Assembly (NCBI RefSeq): GCF_004799515.1
Contig: NZ_SSMX01000027.1
Location: forward strand, 84,122-148,121
Length of the DNA stretch: 64,000 bases
Source of the DNA: Phenylobacterium sp.
GTDB lineage: Bacteria; Pseudomonadota; Alphaproteobacteria; Caulobacterales; Caulobacteraceae
Direction: 5' to 3'
Shown here: positions 1-9,736 of the stretch, one piece after another
Numbering within the stretch: position 1 is the first letter of the stretch
How the letters are laid out: each line of letters opens with the position of its first letter
Notes under the pieces: generated by a model
The model's input: the letters and a program-made list of their open reading frames with translations, nothing else
The model's database searches: none
Told to the model about the DNA's origin: nothing
Made by a program: the position numbers and the translations under genes

Positions 1-215
1 CCGCCGCCATCGCCCAGCGGGCGCAGGTCCGCTACCTGCTCTTCACCCACATCATCCCGCCCTTGCCGCTCAGGGCGCTGGAGGGTCCGTGGCTCGGCAG
101 TGCGCGCGACATCTTCCACGGGACCGTCCGTGTAGGCCATGATGGCGACTTCCTGAGCCTGCCGGCGGGATCGACGGAGATCCGCCGCACCGACCGGCTC
201 GCCCAGTTCCGCTAG
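1..215 (+). CDS. Metallo-beta-lactamase-fold hydrolase, C-terminal fragment
   Basis: Only the last 70 codons lie in the window; the reading frame is already open at base 3 and stops with TAG at 213-215. The fragment has a THIIPPLP segment followed by a G-rich stretch and ends in a short strand-rich tail. This resembles the end of ribonuclease Z or arylsulfatase-like MBL-fold hydrolases, where a late histidine helps bind metal. The metal-binding HxHxDH motif would lie upstream and cannot be seen. The next gene starts 13 bases downstream in the same direction, so the two may share a transcript. The family call rests on a short segment and is moderate. Confidence 0.55.
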   Translation, partial: AAIAQRAQVRYLLFTHIIPPLPLRALEGPWLGSARDIFHGTVRVGHDGDFLSLPAGSTEIRRTDRLAQFR

Positions 216-227
216 CGGGGAGCGCAG

Positions 228-1280
228 ATGACGACCGATCCCATCGCGCTTTCTGGCGCGCCCGGTTCGCCCTACACCCGCAAGATGCTGGCGGTGCTGC
301 GCTATCGGCGCATCCCCTACCGCTTCCTGCTGCCCAACAATCCGCGTCTGCGCGGCCTGCCGCGGCCCAAGGTGCAGTTGCTTCCGACCTTCTACCTGTC
401 GGATGCGGCGGGCGAGCTGCAGGCGGTGACGGACTCCACGCCACTGATCCGCCGTTTCGAGCGGGAGTATGAAGGCCGCAGCCTGATCCCGCCCGATCCG
501 GCGCTCGGCTTCCTCAACGAGCTGATCGAGGACTACGCCGATGAGTGGCTGACCAAGGCCATGTTCCACTACCGCTGGGCCTACGACGCCGACATCGCCA
601 AGGCCGCGAAGATCCTGCCCTGCTGGCGCGGCTTCAGCGTCCCGGACGACCAGCTCGCCCAGGCCGGCGCCATGTTCGCCGAGCGGCAGATCGGGCGGCT
701 GCGCTACGTGGGCTCCAACCCGGTCACCGGCCCGGTCATCGAGGCCAGCTACCGCCGCTTCCTGGAAGCCTTCGAGGCCCACCTGCGGCTCTATCCCTAT
801 CTGATGGGCCAAAGGCCGGGCTCCTGTGACTTCGCCGTCTACGGCCAGCTCACCCAGCTCGTGGACTTCGACCCGACGCCGGCGGCCCTGGCCATCGAAG
901 TCGCGCCGCGGGTCTCGGCCTGGGTCGGGATGATGGAGGACCTCTCGGGTCTGGAGGTCGCCGACGCCGACTGGCTGGAAGCCGGCGACCCGCCCGACAC
1001 CCTGCGCGCGATCCTGGCCGAGATCGGCCGGACCTACCCGCCGGTCATGCTGGCCAACGCCCGGGCCGTGGTCGCCGGCGCGGCGGAGGTGACCGCGGAG
1101 GTCGATGGCCAGGCCTGGACCCAGCAGCCGTTCCCATACCAGGCCAAGTGCCTGGGCTGGCTGCGCGAGGCGCACCGGGGCCTGCCCACTCAGGTCCGTC
1201 CGCAGGTGGACGCGGTCCTGGCGGAGGCTGGCCTCTCCACCCTTTTCGCCCAGACTTCCGAAAACAAGATCCCCGCATGA
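228..1280 (+). CDS. Glutathione S-transferase family protein
   Basis: This 350-residue protein opens with a thioredoxin-like GST N-terminal domain: SGAPGSPYTRKM at about residues 9-20 is the usual glutathione-site loop, with serine rather than cysteine. A mostly helical GST C-terminal region follows to about residue 230, and then a roughly 110-residue extension ending near LFAQTSENKIPA that is unusual for ordinary 200-230 residue GSTs. A purine-rich GGGGAGCG lies just before ATG 228. The stop codon overlaps the start of the TetR gene (ATGA), so the two are translationally coupled. A role in detoxification or conjugation is inferred from family only; the substrate cannot be read from the sequence. 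Confidence 0.82.
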   Translation: MTTDPIALSGAPGSPYTRKMLAVLRYRRIPYRFLLPNNPRLRGLPRPKVQLLPTFYLSDAAGELQAVTDSTPLIRRFEREYEGRSLIPPDPALGFLNELIEDYADEWLTKAMFHYRWAYDADIAKAAKILPCWRGFSVPDDQLAQAGAMFAERQIGRLRYVGSNPVTGPVIEASYRRFLEAFEAHLRLYPYLMGQRPGSCDFAVYGQLTQLVDFDPTPAALAIEVAPRVSAWVGMMEDLSGLEVADADWLEAGDPPDTLRAILAEIGRTYPPVMLANARAVVAGAAEVTAEVDGQAWTQQPFPYQAKCLGWLREAHRGLPTQVRPQVDAVLAEAGLSTLFAQTSENKIPA

Positions 1281-1879
1281 GCCGCGCCCCGGCCGCCCTC
1301 GGGTCGGAGATCGACGTCTCCGCCGACGGCCGCCGACGCCGCGGCCAGGACAACCGCGCCCGCATCGTGGCGGCCATGCTGGAGATCATCCAGGCCGGCG
1401 ACCTGACCCCCAGCGCCGAGCAGGTCGCCCAGCGCGCCGACGTCGGCCTGCGCACCGTCTTCCGCCACTTCCAGGACATGGACAGCCTGTTCCGCGAGAT
1501 GTCCGTGGTGATCATGGGCGAGCTGCAGCGCGCCGCCGAAACGCCGTTCCGCTCCGCCGATTGGCGCGAGCGGGTGGTCGAGCTGGTGGAGCGGCGCGGT
1601 TGGGCGTTCGAGCGGGTGGGCCCGTTCCTCAGCGCGGCCACCCTGATCCGCCGCCGCTCGAAATATATGGACGTCGACCATGCCCGCCTGGTCGCCGCCC
1701 TGCGCGAGATCCTCGAGCAGCAGCTGCCGGCCGACGTGGCCCGCGACAAAACGAAGCTGGAGGCCCTTGACCTGCTGCTCAGCTTTGAGGCTTGGTCACG
1801 CCTGCGCCGCGAGCAACGCCTCTCGGCCGCGCAGGCGCAGGCGACCCTGGAAGCCACGGTCCGCCGGCTGCTGGACTAG
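1277..1879 (+). CDS. TetR/AcrR family transcriptional regulator
   Basis: A 200-residue regulator. The N-terminal third carries a TetR-type helix-turn-helix: RGQDNRARIVAAMLEII is helix 1, and the recognition region ends in the characteristic VGLRTVFRHFQDMDSL at about residues 57-72. The rest is a helical ligand or dimerisation domain without a recognisable ligand signature. The start is taken at ATG 1277 because it overlaps the stop of the GST-like gene by four bases and gives the normal family length; the open frame continues further upstream but only in antisense-like composition. Coupling to the GST-like gene suggests it controls that gene or a nearby promoter, which is inference. Confidence 0.85.
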   Translation: MSRAPAALGSEIDVSADGRRRRGQDNRARIVAAMLEIIQAGDLTPSAEQVAQRADVGLRTVFRHFQDMDSLFREMSVVIMGELQRAAETPFRSADWRERVVELVERRGWAFERVGPFLSAATLIRRRSKYMDVDHARLVAALREILEQQLPADVARDKTKLEALDLLLSFEAWSRLRREQRLSAAQAQATLEATVRRLLD

Positions 1880-2069
1880 GGCGCGCGCGCCGCACAGCAG
1901 GCGCCGGCGCCTATGGCTGTCCCGTATAAGCAAACTTCTGTCCCCCAAAAACAAGCTCGGCCGCCGTTAACCATCTAGGGGAGACGCGCCGAATCACCCC
2001 CGCGGGGATTGAGCGCAAGGGCGTCGCCGTCCTGCTCTTTCACTGGGTGCTTCGCTTTCGAAAACCCTA

Positions 2070-2852
2070 GTGAAACCGACGCCTGTAATGCGCCCAGAAT
2101 TTCTTCGCGACCATATTTCATCCGTAAGTTCAGCGACTTCCGCTGAAGCCGGCGCCGACCAGGCGGCGCGCGACCTCTATGAGCTGCTCGCCGTCATCAT
2201 GGGCGTCTGCGAGTCCCTGGCCGACGGACTGGCCGAGGCGCCGCAGCACGCCGAGCTGGCCCGCGTCGGCCGCCTGGCCGCCGACCGCGCCGCCGGCCTG
2301 GTGGCGAACCTCAAGGTCCCGGAGCCCGCCGGCCCGCCCGCGGCCGCCGAGGCCGACCTCGCCGCGCCCTCCGCCGCACCCGTCCGCAAGGTGCTGCTGG
2401 TCGAGGACGACCCCGACCTCCTGATGCTGCTCACCGCCGCCTTCGCCCGCGAGGGCTTCCAGACCTACAGCGCCAAGAACGGCCGCATCGGCATCGAGAT
2501 GCTGCGCACCCTCAAACCCGACCTGATGGTCACCGACATCGTCATGCCGGAGATGGAGGGCATCGCCGCCATCCTCGAGGCCCGCCGCTCGTCGCCCGCC
2601 ACCAAGGTCATCGCCATCTCCGGCGGTGGCCACTACGGGCGCAGCCAGAACTTCCTGGTCTGGGCCCACGAGCTGGGCGCCGACGAGGTGCTGGCCAAGC
2701 CGTTCCGCATGTCCTCGCTGATCACCGCCGCCCGCGTGGTGCTCGACCGCCGCCCGCCCGACCCGGGAAAGCCCGTCCGGCAACCCGCCGCGCCCCAAAC
2801 CGCCGCCAACGACGAAACCGCCCTTCCGGCGGAAGTCGTCGCCCGCCGCTGA
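2070..2852 (+). CDS. Response regulator with degenerate DHp-like N-terminal domain
   Basis: A 260-residue protein with GTG start at 2070 (ATG 2088 is the alternative; neither has a clear ribosome site). Residues about 108-225 form a receiver domain: acidic pocket VEDD, phosphoacceptor Asp in VTDIVMP, and conserved Lys in LAKPF. Residues about 31-80 look like the first helices of a histidine kinase dimerisation domain and resemble the DHp of the kinase at 4744-6732 ([16 protein letters not shown] against [16 protein letters not shown]), but the phosphoaccepting His is replaced by Arg34. There is no DNA-binding domain, and the tail is proline-rich and disordered. It sits 32 bases upstream of the CtrA-like gene, so co-transcription is likely. 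Confidence 0.82.
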   Translation: MKPTPVMRPEFLRDHISSVSSATSAEAGADQAARDLYELLAVIMGVCESLADGLAEAPQHAELARVGRLAADRAAGLVANLKVPEPAGPPAAAEADLAAPSAAPVRKVLLVEDDPDLLMLLTAAFAREGFQTYSAKNGRIGIEMLRTLKPDLMVTDIVMPEMEGIAAILEARRSSPATKVIAISGGGHYGRSQNFLVWAHELGADEVLAKPFRMSSLITAARVVLDRRPPDPGKPVRQPAAPQTAANDETALPAEVVARR

Positions 2853-2884
2853 TCCCCGCCCATACCTGTCCGGAGAAGTCCAAG

Positions 2885-3586
2885 ATGCGTGTCCTGCTGA
2901 TCGAAGACGACCGCGCCGCCGCCCGCAGCGTCGAGCTGATGCTGACGGCGGAGAAGTTCAACGTCGAGGTGACCTCGCTCGGCGAAGACGGCGTCGACCT
3001 GGCCCAGACCTATGACTACGACCTGATCCTGCTCGACCTCGGCCTGCAGGACATCAGCGGCATGGACGTGCTGCGCACCCTGCGCCGCGCCGGCTGCAAG
3101 ACCCCGGTGATCATCCTGACCGGCTCGGCCGACGTGGCGGTGAAGGTGCGCGCCTTCGCCGGCGGCGCCGACGACTATGTGGTCAAGCCGTTCCACAAGG
3201 ACGAGCTGGCCGCCCGGCTGCGCGCGGTGATCCGCCGCTCCACCGGCCACGCCGATTCCACCATCACCATCGGCGACATCACGCTGAACCTCGACGCGCG
3301 CACCGTCTGGGTGAAGGGCGTGCGCGTCCACCTGACCCGCAAGGAGTACCAGACCCTGGAGCTCCTGGCGCTCCGCAGCGGCAAGGTCCTGCACAAGGAG
3401 GTCTTCCTCACCAGCCTCTACGGCGGCATGGACGAACCCGGCGGCAAGATCATCGACGTCTTCATCTGCAAGCTGCGCCAGAAGCTGGCGTCGGCCACGG
3501 ACCGCCCGCACATCGAGACGGTCTGGGGCGGCGGCTATGTGATGCGCGATCCGGACGAGGCGCCGGTCCAGCAGGCGGCGGCCTAA
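2885..3586 (+). CDS. CtrA-like OmpR-family response regulator (paralogue)
   Basis: A 233-residue two-domain regulator. The receiver domain (1-120) has E7/D8/D9, phosphoacceptor Asp51 and the [16 protein letters not shown] segment typical of CtrA. The winged-helix domain (about 125-225) contains [34 protein letters not shown] and [13 protein letters not shown], which are close to the CtrA DNA-recognition region. Compared with the CtrA sequence known from Caulobacter, many otherwise near-invariant positions differ (for example [22 protein letters not shown] and the tail), so I read this as a divergent paralogue rather than the essential cell-cycle gene. It follows the receiver protein by 32 bases with purine-rich GGAGAAG upstream. 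Binding to TTAA-N7-TTAA-type sites is a reasonable guess. Confidence 0.85.
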   Translation: MRVLLIEDDRAAARSVELMLTAEKFNVEVTSLGEDGVDLAQTYDYDLILLDLGLQDISGMDVLRTLRRAGCKTPVIILTGSADVAVKVRAFAGGADDYVVKPFHKDELAARLRAVIRRSTGHADSTITIGDITLNLDARTVWVKGVRVHLTRKEYQTLELLALRSGKVLHKEVFLTSLYGGMDEPGGKIIDVFICKLRQKLASATDRPHIETVWGGGYVMRDPDEAPVQQAAA

Positions 3587-3628
3587 GTCCCCGCCATGAC
3601 GCCCCGGCGATCCTCCGCCGCCCCGCGG

Positions 3629-4663
3629 TCAGTTGGCCAGCGCCGGCGTCCGGGACGCCTGGGGCCGCGCCATCTGGCCGCCCAGGGCGCGGTACTGGCT
3701 GGCCGTGGTGTTGAACCGCCGCCGGAACCAATGGCCAAAGGCGCTGAGGCTGGAAAAGCCCAGCATCTCGGCCACGTTCTGCAGTGGCCGTTCGCTGCTG
3801 GCCAGCAGCGAGGTCGCCAGTTCCCCGCGGGCGTTCTCCAGGATCTGCGAGAAGGACGTGCCCTCCGCGGCCAGCCGGCGGTGCAGGGTGCGCCGCTCGA
3901 TCCGCATCGACTCCGCCACCCGCTCGACGGTCGCCGTCCCGCTGGGCAGCAGCAACAGCACCTGGTCCATGACCCGGCTGCGCAGGCTCTGGCTACGGCC
4001 ATCGGCGAGGTGCTCCAGATAGCGGGTCAGGTGCGGGGCCATGCCGGGGTCGCCGACCACGTTCGGCTTGTCGAGGTCGGCCCGCTCGAACACCAGGCCG
4101 AAGATGTCCTGCTCATAGAGCGGGGTGACGCCGAACAGCTTCCGCTGCGCCTCGATGTTGCGCGGCGCGGCGTGCAGGAAGCGGATCTCCAGGGGCTTCC
4201 AGCCCGGCCCGCGCAGGGTCCGCAGCAGGCGGAAGGCGATGGCCATCAGGAGCTCGCTCGCCTGGCGCCCGCGCCAGCCGATCAGGCCGAAGATCACCAT
4301 CGCCTCCTCGCCCTGCTCCTCCAGCCGGATGCTGAGCGCCTCGTTCTGCAGCCAGGCGTATTCGCTGAGCATCTCCAGCGCCTTGCGCGTGGTGGGCTGG
4401 TTGCGCAGCGCCAGGCCGATGACGCCCATGGTCGACAGGCTGCGCTCCGTGGCCATGCGCAGCCCGAAGTCCTCGGCGCCGGACCGCTCGGCGGCCATTT
4501 CGATCAGCTGCGACATGGCCGCCGACGCCACCAGCATGTCGGGATCGCTCAGCGCCGCGCGCGGCACGCCGGCCTCGGCGGCCAGGCGATAGGGATCGAG
4601 GCCCAGCGACCGGGCGACGTCCACGAAGCCGGTCAGGCCGGCGCTGCGTCCAAGTTGCGACAT
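3629..4663 (-). CDS. AraC family transcriptional regulator
   Basis: A 344-residue regulator on the minus strand. The N-terminal 200 residues match the arabinose-binding-like domain found in OruR/ArgR-type AraC proteins (MERS-like pattern ERSLSTMGVIGLALRNQPT and a later FLHAAPRNIEAQRKLFG). The C-terminal 100 residues hold the double helix-turn-helix: TVERVAESMRIERRTLHRRLAAEGTSF, then PLQNVAEMLGFSSLSAFGHWFRRRF, with the AraC signature in the second helix-turn-helix. It converges with the CtrA-like gene (42 bases apart) and is divergent from the hybrid kinase starting 80 bases away, so it may act on that shared upstream region. The regulated pathway and inducer cannot be deduced. Confidence 0.88.
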   Translation of the reverse strand: MSQLGRSAGLTGFVDVARSLGLDPYRLAAEAGVPRAALSDPDMLVASAAMSQLIEMAAERSGAEDFGLRMATERSLSTMGVIGLALRNQPTTRKALEMLSEYAWLQNEALSIRLEEQGEEAMVIFGLIGWRGRQASELLMAIAFRLLRTLRGPGWKPLEIRFLHAAPRNIEAQRKLFGVTPLYEQDIFGLVFERADLDKPNVVGDPGMAPHLTRYLEHLADGRSQSLRSRVMDQVLLLLPSGTATVERVAESMRIERRTLHRRLAAEGTSFSQILENARGELATSLLASSERPLQNVAEMLGFSSLSAFGHWFRRRFNTTASQYRALGGQMARPQASRTPALAN

Positions 4664-4743
4664 GCGGCCCCCGCCGATGTTCCGCGTTCAGTGAACCGCC
4701 GAATGTCCCGGGAAATCAAGCCCACCCCGGAGCCCATCCAGCC

Positions 4744-6732
4744 ATGATCCCGCCCGCGCCCCAGGACGACGCCCCCGCCGCTGCGTCGGTACGCCGCAAC
4801 ACCGCGCGCCTCGCCGAAGAGGCGCGCCAGATGCACGAGCTGTTCGACCAGGCGCCGGGCTGCATGATCGTCTTCACCGGCCCCGACCACGTGATCGAGA
4901 TGGCCAACCCGGCCCACCTCGCCTTCACTGGCCTCTCCCGGGACATCATCGGCAAGCCGGCGCGCGAGGCGATGCGGCGGGGCTATTCGCGCGGTTTCGG
5001 CAAGCTCCTGGACCAGGTCTACCGCGACGGCCGCTCGCTGGTGATCCGCAACACCCGCCTCCTGGTCACCCGCGTCCCGGGCGGCCCCGACGAGGAGGCC
5101 TTCGCCGACTTCGTGCTGCAGCCCATGAAGGACGCCTCGGGCGCGACCTACGGGATCTTCTGCCAGGGCCACGAAGTGACGGTGGAGAAGCTGGCCGCCG
5201 ACGAGCTGCGCGCCAGCCGCGAGCAGCTGCGCATCGCCCTGCAGGCGGCCCAAGCGATCTTCGACAACTCCCACGACGTGATCTGCGTGGTCGGCGCCGA
5301 CGGCCTTTTCCGGCAGGTCAACAAGCACGCCGAGCGGCTTTGGGGCTATCGGCCCGAGGAGATGATCGGGCGCTGCTACCTGGACTTTGTCCACCCCGAG
5401 GACCGCGAGACGGGCTCGGCGCTCGGCAAGCGGCTTATGGCCGGCGAAGCGGTGAAGCCCTTCACCAACCGCCATCTGCACAAGGACGGCACGGCCATCC
5501 CGGTGATGTGGTCGGCGGTGCGCTCGAAAACGGGCGACGCGGTGATCAGCATCGGCCGCGACATGCGCGAGCACCTGGCCGCCGAGGAGAAACTGCGCCA
5601 GGCCCAGAAGATGGAGGCCATCGGCCGGCTGACCGGCGGCATCGCGCACGACTTCAACAACCTCCTGGCCGTGGTGATCGGCAGCGCCGAGAGCCTGGCC
5701 GACAGCCTGGAGGACCGGCCGGAGCTGCGCTCGGTCGCCTGCCTGGCGCTGGACGCCGCCGAGCGCGGCGCGGAGCTGGTAAGCCGCCTCCTGGCCTTCG
5801 CCCGCAGCCAGCCGCTCGCCGCCCAGGCTCTCGACTGCGGGGCGTTCCTCGCCAACCTCTCGCCGATCCTGGAACGGACTCTGGGCGCGGGCATCGCGGT
5901 GGAGCTGGAGGTCGCCGAGCCCGGTCTCTTCTGCCGGGCCGACCGCACCCAGTTGACCGCCGCCCTCCTGAACCTCTGCATCAACGCCCGCGACGCCATG
6001 CCGGCCGGCGGACGGCTGACCATCGGCGCGGCGCGGCAGGCGGCGGCGGAGCCCGGCGGGGCGGAGATGGCGGTGCTGTCGGTGCGGGACACCGGCGAAG
6101 GCATGACGCCCCAGGTCCACGCCCGGGCGCTGGAGCCCTTCTTCACCACCAAGCCGGAGGGCCTGGGTTCGGGCCTCGGCCTCAGCATGGCCCACGGCTT
6201 CGCCACCCAGTCCGGTGGACGCCTCGAGATCGACTCCGAGCCCGGCCGCGGGACTGAGGCGCGGCTTTGCCTGCCGCTGACCGCGGCGCCGACGGCGGCC
6301 GCCGAGCCGGCCCTGTCCGCCGGGATCCCGCCGCAGCGCCGCGCCCGCCACGTGTTGCTGGTCGAGGACGACGACCTCCTGTGCGAGCAGGTCCGGCGCC
6401 AGCTCACCGGCCTGGGCCTGCGGGTCACCGCCCATCGCGACGGCCGTGACGCCCTGCGGCGGCTGAGGGCCGGCGCGGACATCGACCTCCTGATGACCGA
6501 CGTCGTTATGCCGGGCGGCCTGAACGGGCGCCAGCTCGCCGAAGAAGCACGCCGGCTGAACCCGGCTTTGCGGATCCTGTTCACCTCCGGACACACCGAC
6601 GAGCCGGCGACGGGCGCGCTGCCCCTGGACGCCCGCGCGGCCTTCCTGCCCAAGCCCTACCGGCGCGCGGAGCTGGCCCGCAAGCTCGCCGAGGCGTTCG
6701 GCGATCAGCCCGTGGCCGCCATCGGCGGCTGA
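4744..6732 (+). CDS. Hybrid histidine kinase (PAS-PAS-HisKA-HATPase-receiver)
   Basis: A soluble 662-residue kinase with no membrane segment. A PAS domain occupies about residues 30-150 ([24 protein letters not shown]) and a second about 165-275. The phosphoacceptor His302 lies in [13 protein letters not shown], the NtrB-like H-box, and the ATP-binding domain shows the N box ([12 protein letters not shown]) and G boxes ([17 protein letters not shown]). The C-terminal receiver (about 535-655) has VEDDD and phosphoacceptor in MTDVVMP. Sensing is probably through PAS ligands in the cytoplasm. Its 3' end overlaps the convergent kinase gene by 28 bases. The DHp helix resembles the degenerate one in the receiver protein at 2070-2852. 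Confidence 0.92.
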   Translation: MIPPAPQDDAPAAASVRRNTARLAEEARQMHELFDQAPGCMIVFTGPDHVIEMANPAHLAFTGLSRDIIGKPAREAMRRGYSRGFGKLLDQVYRDGRSLVIRNTRLLVTRVPGGPDEEAFADFVLQPMKDASGATYGIFCQGHEVTVEKLAADELRASREQLRIALQAAQAIFDNSHDVICVVGADGLFRQVNKHAERLWGYRPEEMIGRCYLDFVHPEDRETGSALGKRLMAGEAVKPFTNRHLHKDGTAIPVMWSAVRSKTGDAVISIGRDMREHLAAEEKLRQAQKMEAIGRLTGGIAHDFNNLLAVVIGSAESLADSLEDRPELRSVACLALDAAERGAELVSRLLAFARSQPLAAQALDCGAFLANLSPILERTLGAGIAVELEVAEPGLFCRADRTQLTAALLNLCINARDAMPAGGRLTIGAARQAAAEPGGAEMAVLSVRDTGEGMTPQVHARALEPFFTTKPEGLGSGLGLSMAHGFATQSGGRLEIDSEPGRGTEARLCLPLTAAPTAAAEPALSAGIPPQRRARHVLLVEDDDLLCEQVRRQLTGLGLRVTAHRDGRDALRRLRAGADIDLLMTDVVMPGGLNGRQLAEEARRLNPALRILFTSGHTDEPATGALPLDARAAFLPKPYRRAELARKLAEAFGDQPVAAIGG

Positions 6733-8975
6733 AGCTCGGGCAGGGTCACCGCCGTCAGGATGGCGGCGAACAGCGCCTCGACGTTGATCGGCTTGGAGAC
6801 CACCTCGTTCATGCCGGCGGCGCGATAGCTGGCCACCTGGTGGATCATGGCGTTGGCGGTGATCGCGATGATCGGGGTCGGCGCGCGGCCCAGCTCCGCC
6901 TCCCGGGCGCGGATGCGCCGCGTCGCGGTCTGGCCGTCCATCTGCGGCATCTGCACGTCCATCAGGATCACGTCCCACTCGCCGTCTTCCCAGGCGTCGA
7001 GCGCTTCCTGGCCATTCTCGACGACGGTGGGCTCGATCCCGATCTGCGCCAGGAGGGCCTTCAGCACCATCTGGTTGACCGGATTGTCCTCGGCGGCCAG
7101 CACGCGCAGCGGGGCGCTGGCGGCGGCTTCCAGCCCGCCCTGCGCTGTGGCCAGGTCCGACGCGCCGGGCGCCAGCGGCAGCTCGACGCTGAAGCTGCTG
7201 CCGCGGCCCGGCGTGCTGCACACCGTCACCTCGCCCCCCATGGCCCGGGCCAGTTGGCGGCAGAGCGCCAGGCCAAGCCCCGCGCCGCCATAGCGCCGGG
7301 TCATCGAGGAATCGCCCTTGGCGAAGGTCTCGAACAGGTCCGCCACGCGGTCCGGGGCGATGCCGATGCCGGTGTCGCGCACTTCCAGCCGCACGCCGCC
7401 CGCCATGCGCGAGACCCTGACCAGGACCTCGCCCTCGTGGGTGAACTTCAGCGCGTTGGAGACCAGGTTGCCGAGGATCTGCCGCACCCGTCCGGCATCG
7501 GCGCTGTAGCGGCCGCAGATGGCGGGATCGACGTCGAGCAGGAAGGTGAGCCCCTTGGCCGCGGCCTCGGCGACATGGGCCGTGTAGACGCCCTCCACCA
7601 GCGCCCGCAGGTCGCAGTCCTCGCGCACGATCTGCAGGCCGCCGGCCTCGATGCGCGACAGGTCGAGCAGGTCGTCGACGATGGTCAGGAGCGCCGCGCC
7701 GCTTTCGCTGATCACCCGCAGCCTCTGCCGCTGCAGCTTGGACAGCGGGTTCAGCGCCATGGCCTGCGCCATGCCCAGCACCCCGTTCAGCGGCGTACGG
7801 ATCTCGTGGCTGATCACCGCCAGGAAGTCGCTCTTGGCGCGGTTGGCGATCTCGGCGGCTTCCAGGGCCTCGCGCTGAGCGCGGGCGGCGCGTCGGGCTT
7901 CGGTGACGTCCACATAGGTCGCCAGGCACAGGCTCCAGGGCGCGGCCTGGTCGGGGGCGATGCGGTAGTGGACCTCGACCTCGAGGATCGTCCCGTCGGC
8001 GCAGACCAGCTCGGCCGGAAAGATCGGCAGGACGCCGTCCTCGTCGATCGCGTCCAGCGCCCGGCAGAAGGCGTCAAGGGAGGCCTCGGTGAAATGCGGG
8101 CCCGCCAGCCGCTCGCCGCAGAGGTCGACGGCCACCTGGTTGGCCTCGAGCAGGCGGATGTGGCCGAAGACCTCGTCCATTGAGCCGACCCGCTGACGCA
8201 GCCGCGCACCGAGGCCCGCGCCCGCCAGCTTGCCGTGGGCCTCCAGCGCCTCGTAGAGCGGCTGGGCGTCGAAACAGACCCGCGCCATCGGGCTGTGATG
8301 GAAGATCATCCGCCAGCGCTGCCGGCCGGCCTGCGCCTCATGGCCGGCGGAGACCGCCAGCGCCCCGCTGCGCGCGACGTTGTCGAGGGCGGCCTTCAGC
8401 GCCAGGCCGCGGGCGTAGAAGGTCCCGGCCATGCGCACGATGAAGACGATGAAGGCGACACCCGCGAAGGCCATCAGCGGGATGTCGGTGGCCGCGATAC
8501 GGTAGCCGGCGAACCCCGCCAGGAAGGGCCCCACGATCAGCATCACCGCGCCCGGGCTCACCAGGGTCGCGGTGGCGAGCCGCGAACCGCAGCACATCAT
8601 CGCGTTGTTCAGGCAGACCGCGCACAGCACCAGCACCGCCTCGGCCAGGTGGATCGGCGAGGCCGGCTGGACCAACAGCAGGGCCACGGCCGCGAAGCTG
8701 GCCGCGGTCGCCAGATGACCGGCGGACACCAGGGCCACGGCCCGCCAGGTCCGGGGCCGGCGCAGCAGCCAGCCGCTCAACCGGCTGTCCGCCACGCTCA
8801 TCGCCAGGGTGACGGCCAGCCAGGCCAGCACCAGGTGGTGGGCGGCGCCCAGCCACGACAGGCCCGCGACCATCGTGGCCTGGGCGTTGCGGGTCCAGAC
8901 GCTGCGCGCCCGCCAGGCCAACGCCCGCTCGAACGGGTCGCAGGCGGCCGCAGTCGGGACCGGAACGGCGCTCAC
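6705..8975 (-). CDS. Membrane-bound hybrid histidine kinase
   Basis: A 756-residue sensor. The first 200 residues contain about six hydrophobic segments, resembling a MASE-type integral membrane sensor. A PAS-like domain follows (about 225-370), ending in the usual [10 protein letters not shown] linker. The HisKA H-box is [15 protein letters not shown], the ATP-binding domain has [16 protein letters not shown] and [12 protein letters not shown], and the C-terminal receiver has AAEDNPVNQ, phosphoacceptor Asp in [13 protein letters not shown], and Lys in VSKPI. There is no output domain, so phosphate probably passes to an Hpt protein or a separate regulator. It is convergent and overlapping with the neighbouring kinase. 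A CtrA-like half-conserved box lies about 100 bases upstream. Confidence 0.92.
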   Translation of the reverse strand: MSAVPVPTAAACDPFERALAWRARSVWTRNAQATMVAGLSWLGAAHHLVLAWLAVTLAMSVADSRLSGWLLRRPRTWRAVALVSAGHLATAASFAAVALLLVQPASPIHLAEAVLVLCAVCLNNAMMCCGSRLATATLVSPGAVMLIVGPFLAGFAGYRIAATDIPLMAFAGVAFIVFIVRMAGTFYARGLALKAALDNVARSGALAVSAGHEAQAGRQRWRMIFHHSPMARVCFDAQPLYEALEAHGKLAGAGLGARLRQRVGSMDEVFGHIRLLEANQVAVDLCGERLAGPHFTEASLDAFCRALDAIDEDGVLPIFPAELVCADGTILEVEVHYRIAPDQAAPWSLCLATYVDVTEARRAARAQREALEAAEIANRAKSDFLAVISHEIRTPLNGVLGMAQAMALNPLSKLQRQRLRVISESGAALLTIVDDLLDLSRIEAGGLQIVREDCDLRALVEGVYTAHVAEAAAKGLTFLLDVDPAICGRYSADAGRVRQILGNLVSNALKFTHEGEVLVRVSRMAGGVRLEVRDTGIGIAPDRVADLFETFAKGDSSMTRRYGGAGLGLALCRQLARAMGGEVTVCSTPGRGSSFSVELPLAPGASDLATAQGGLEAAASAPLRVLAAEDNPVNQMVLKALLAQIGIEPTVVENGQEALDAWEDGEWDVILMDVQMPQMDGQTATRRIRAREAELGRAPTPIIAITANAMIHQVASYRAAGMNEVVSKPINVEALFAAILTAVTLPELQPPMAATG

Positions 8976-9072
8976 GCGTGCGACCCGTCGGCGAAAGGGG
9001 CCAGGCAGGGACGCAGCTTGCGGAACACGACGGATCTCCGGGAGGATTCCCGGCGAATCTCGTTCCTTCCCG

Positions 9073-9087
9073 ATAATTCATCGTTAA
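9073..9087 (-). promoter_or_regulatory. Candidate CtrA-like site
   Basis: On the minus strand this reads TTAACGATGAATTAT, which is 7 of 8 matches to the CtrA consensus TTAA-N7-TTAA. It lies about 98-112 bases upstream of the start of the membrane hybrid kinase. A sequence this short and AT-rich can arise by chance; it is listed because the region encodes a CtrA-like regulator. Confidence 0.3.
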
Positions 9088-9125
9088 AAGTGGGAATTAA
9101 TGGGAATCACCCAAGCTTCGCCGGC

Positions 9126-9671
9126 TCAGGGCGGCGTGGTGCGGCCGAAGGTCAGCAGGTCCATGGCCAGGGAGTCCGTGCCGGTGAGCCGGTGAAGGAC
9201 AACCTGCAACAGGCGGGCGAGGTCGCGCAGGCGATCGGGATCGACGTCCGCAAGCAGGGCCGCGTTCAGATCCTTGAGGACCGCGACCGCCTTGCGATAG
9301 ATCGCCTCACCCTCCGTGGTGAGCGACAGGTTCACCTGCCGCCGGTCGTGCTCAGGCGTCCAACGGCGGACGACGCCGCGCCGCACCAGCTGGTCGACAG
9401 CGCGCGTCAGGGTGGTCCGCTCGACGGTCGAATAGCGCGCCAGCGAGCTCATGGTGCAGACCTCCAGCCGCCGGATGATCGCCATGGACCGCCATTGCGC
9501 GATGTTCAGGCCGCTGGGCTCCAGGATCCGGTCGAAGTGCAGGTCCCGCTGCCGGGCCGTCTGGAACAGCAGATAGAAGAAGTATTCCGGCGCCCCGAGC
9601 GGAAACTCCCCCTCGGGATCGACCGAGTTGTCGGGCAGGCGGGGCGGCTTCGATCTGGGTGCGGACGGCAT
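9126..9671 (-). CDS. MarR family transcriptional regulator
   Basis: A 181-residue winged-helix regulator. The core reads GLNIAQWRSMAIIRRLEVCTMSSLARYSTVERTTLTRAVDQLVRRGVVRRWTP-type MarR helix-turn-helix followed by the DRRQV wing and the LTTEG segment, all diagnostic. The start is set at ATG 9671; the frame is open back to GTG 9749, but that extension would be translated through two palindromes that look like operators. The gene stands alone between the hybrid kinase and a small divergent gene. Autoregulation through the upstream palindromes is likely for the family; the ligand is unknown. Confidence 0.85.
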   Translation of the reverse strand: MPSAPRSKPPRLPDNSVDPEGEFPLGAPEYFFYLLFQTARQRDLHFDRILEPSGLNIAQWRSMAIIRRLEVCTMSSLARYSTVERTTLTRAVDQLVRRGVVRRWTPEHDRRQVNLSLTTEGEAIYRKAVAVLKDLNAALLADVDPDRLRDLARLLQVVLHRLTGTDSLAMDLLTFGRTTPP

Positions 9672-9700
9672 CCGGTCACTGAGGCGGATTCCAGCAAGCG

Positions 9701-9711
9701 GCACAATGTGC
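9701..9711. promoter_or_regulatory. Candidate MarR operator, proximal palindrome
   Basis: GCACAATGTGC is a perfect palindrome with a single central base, located 30 bases upstream of the MarR start at 9671. It shares the TGTGC/GCACA arms with the second palindrome at 9737-9750, as expected for two operator half-turn repeats of an autoregulated MarR protein. Confidence 0.45.
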
Positions 9712-9736
9712 AATTCGGATAGTTCGTTATGCAATA

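Noticed and set aside
4633..7929. Very long open frame on the minus strand across both hybrid kinase genes
   Set aside because: It runs antisense or out of frame to well-recognised kinase domains and encodes no recognisable motif.
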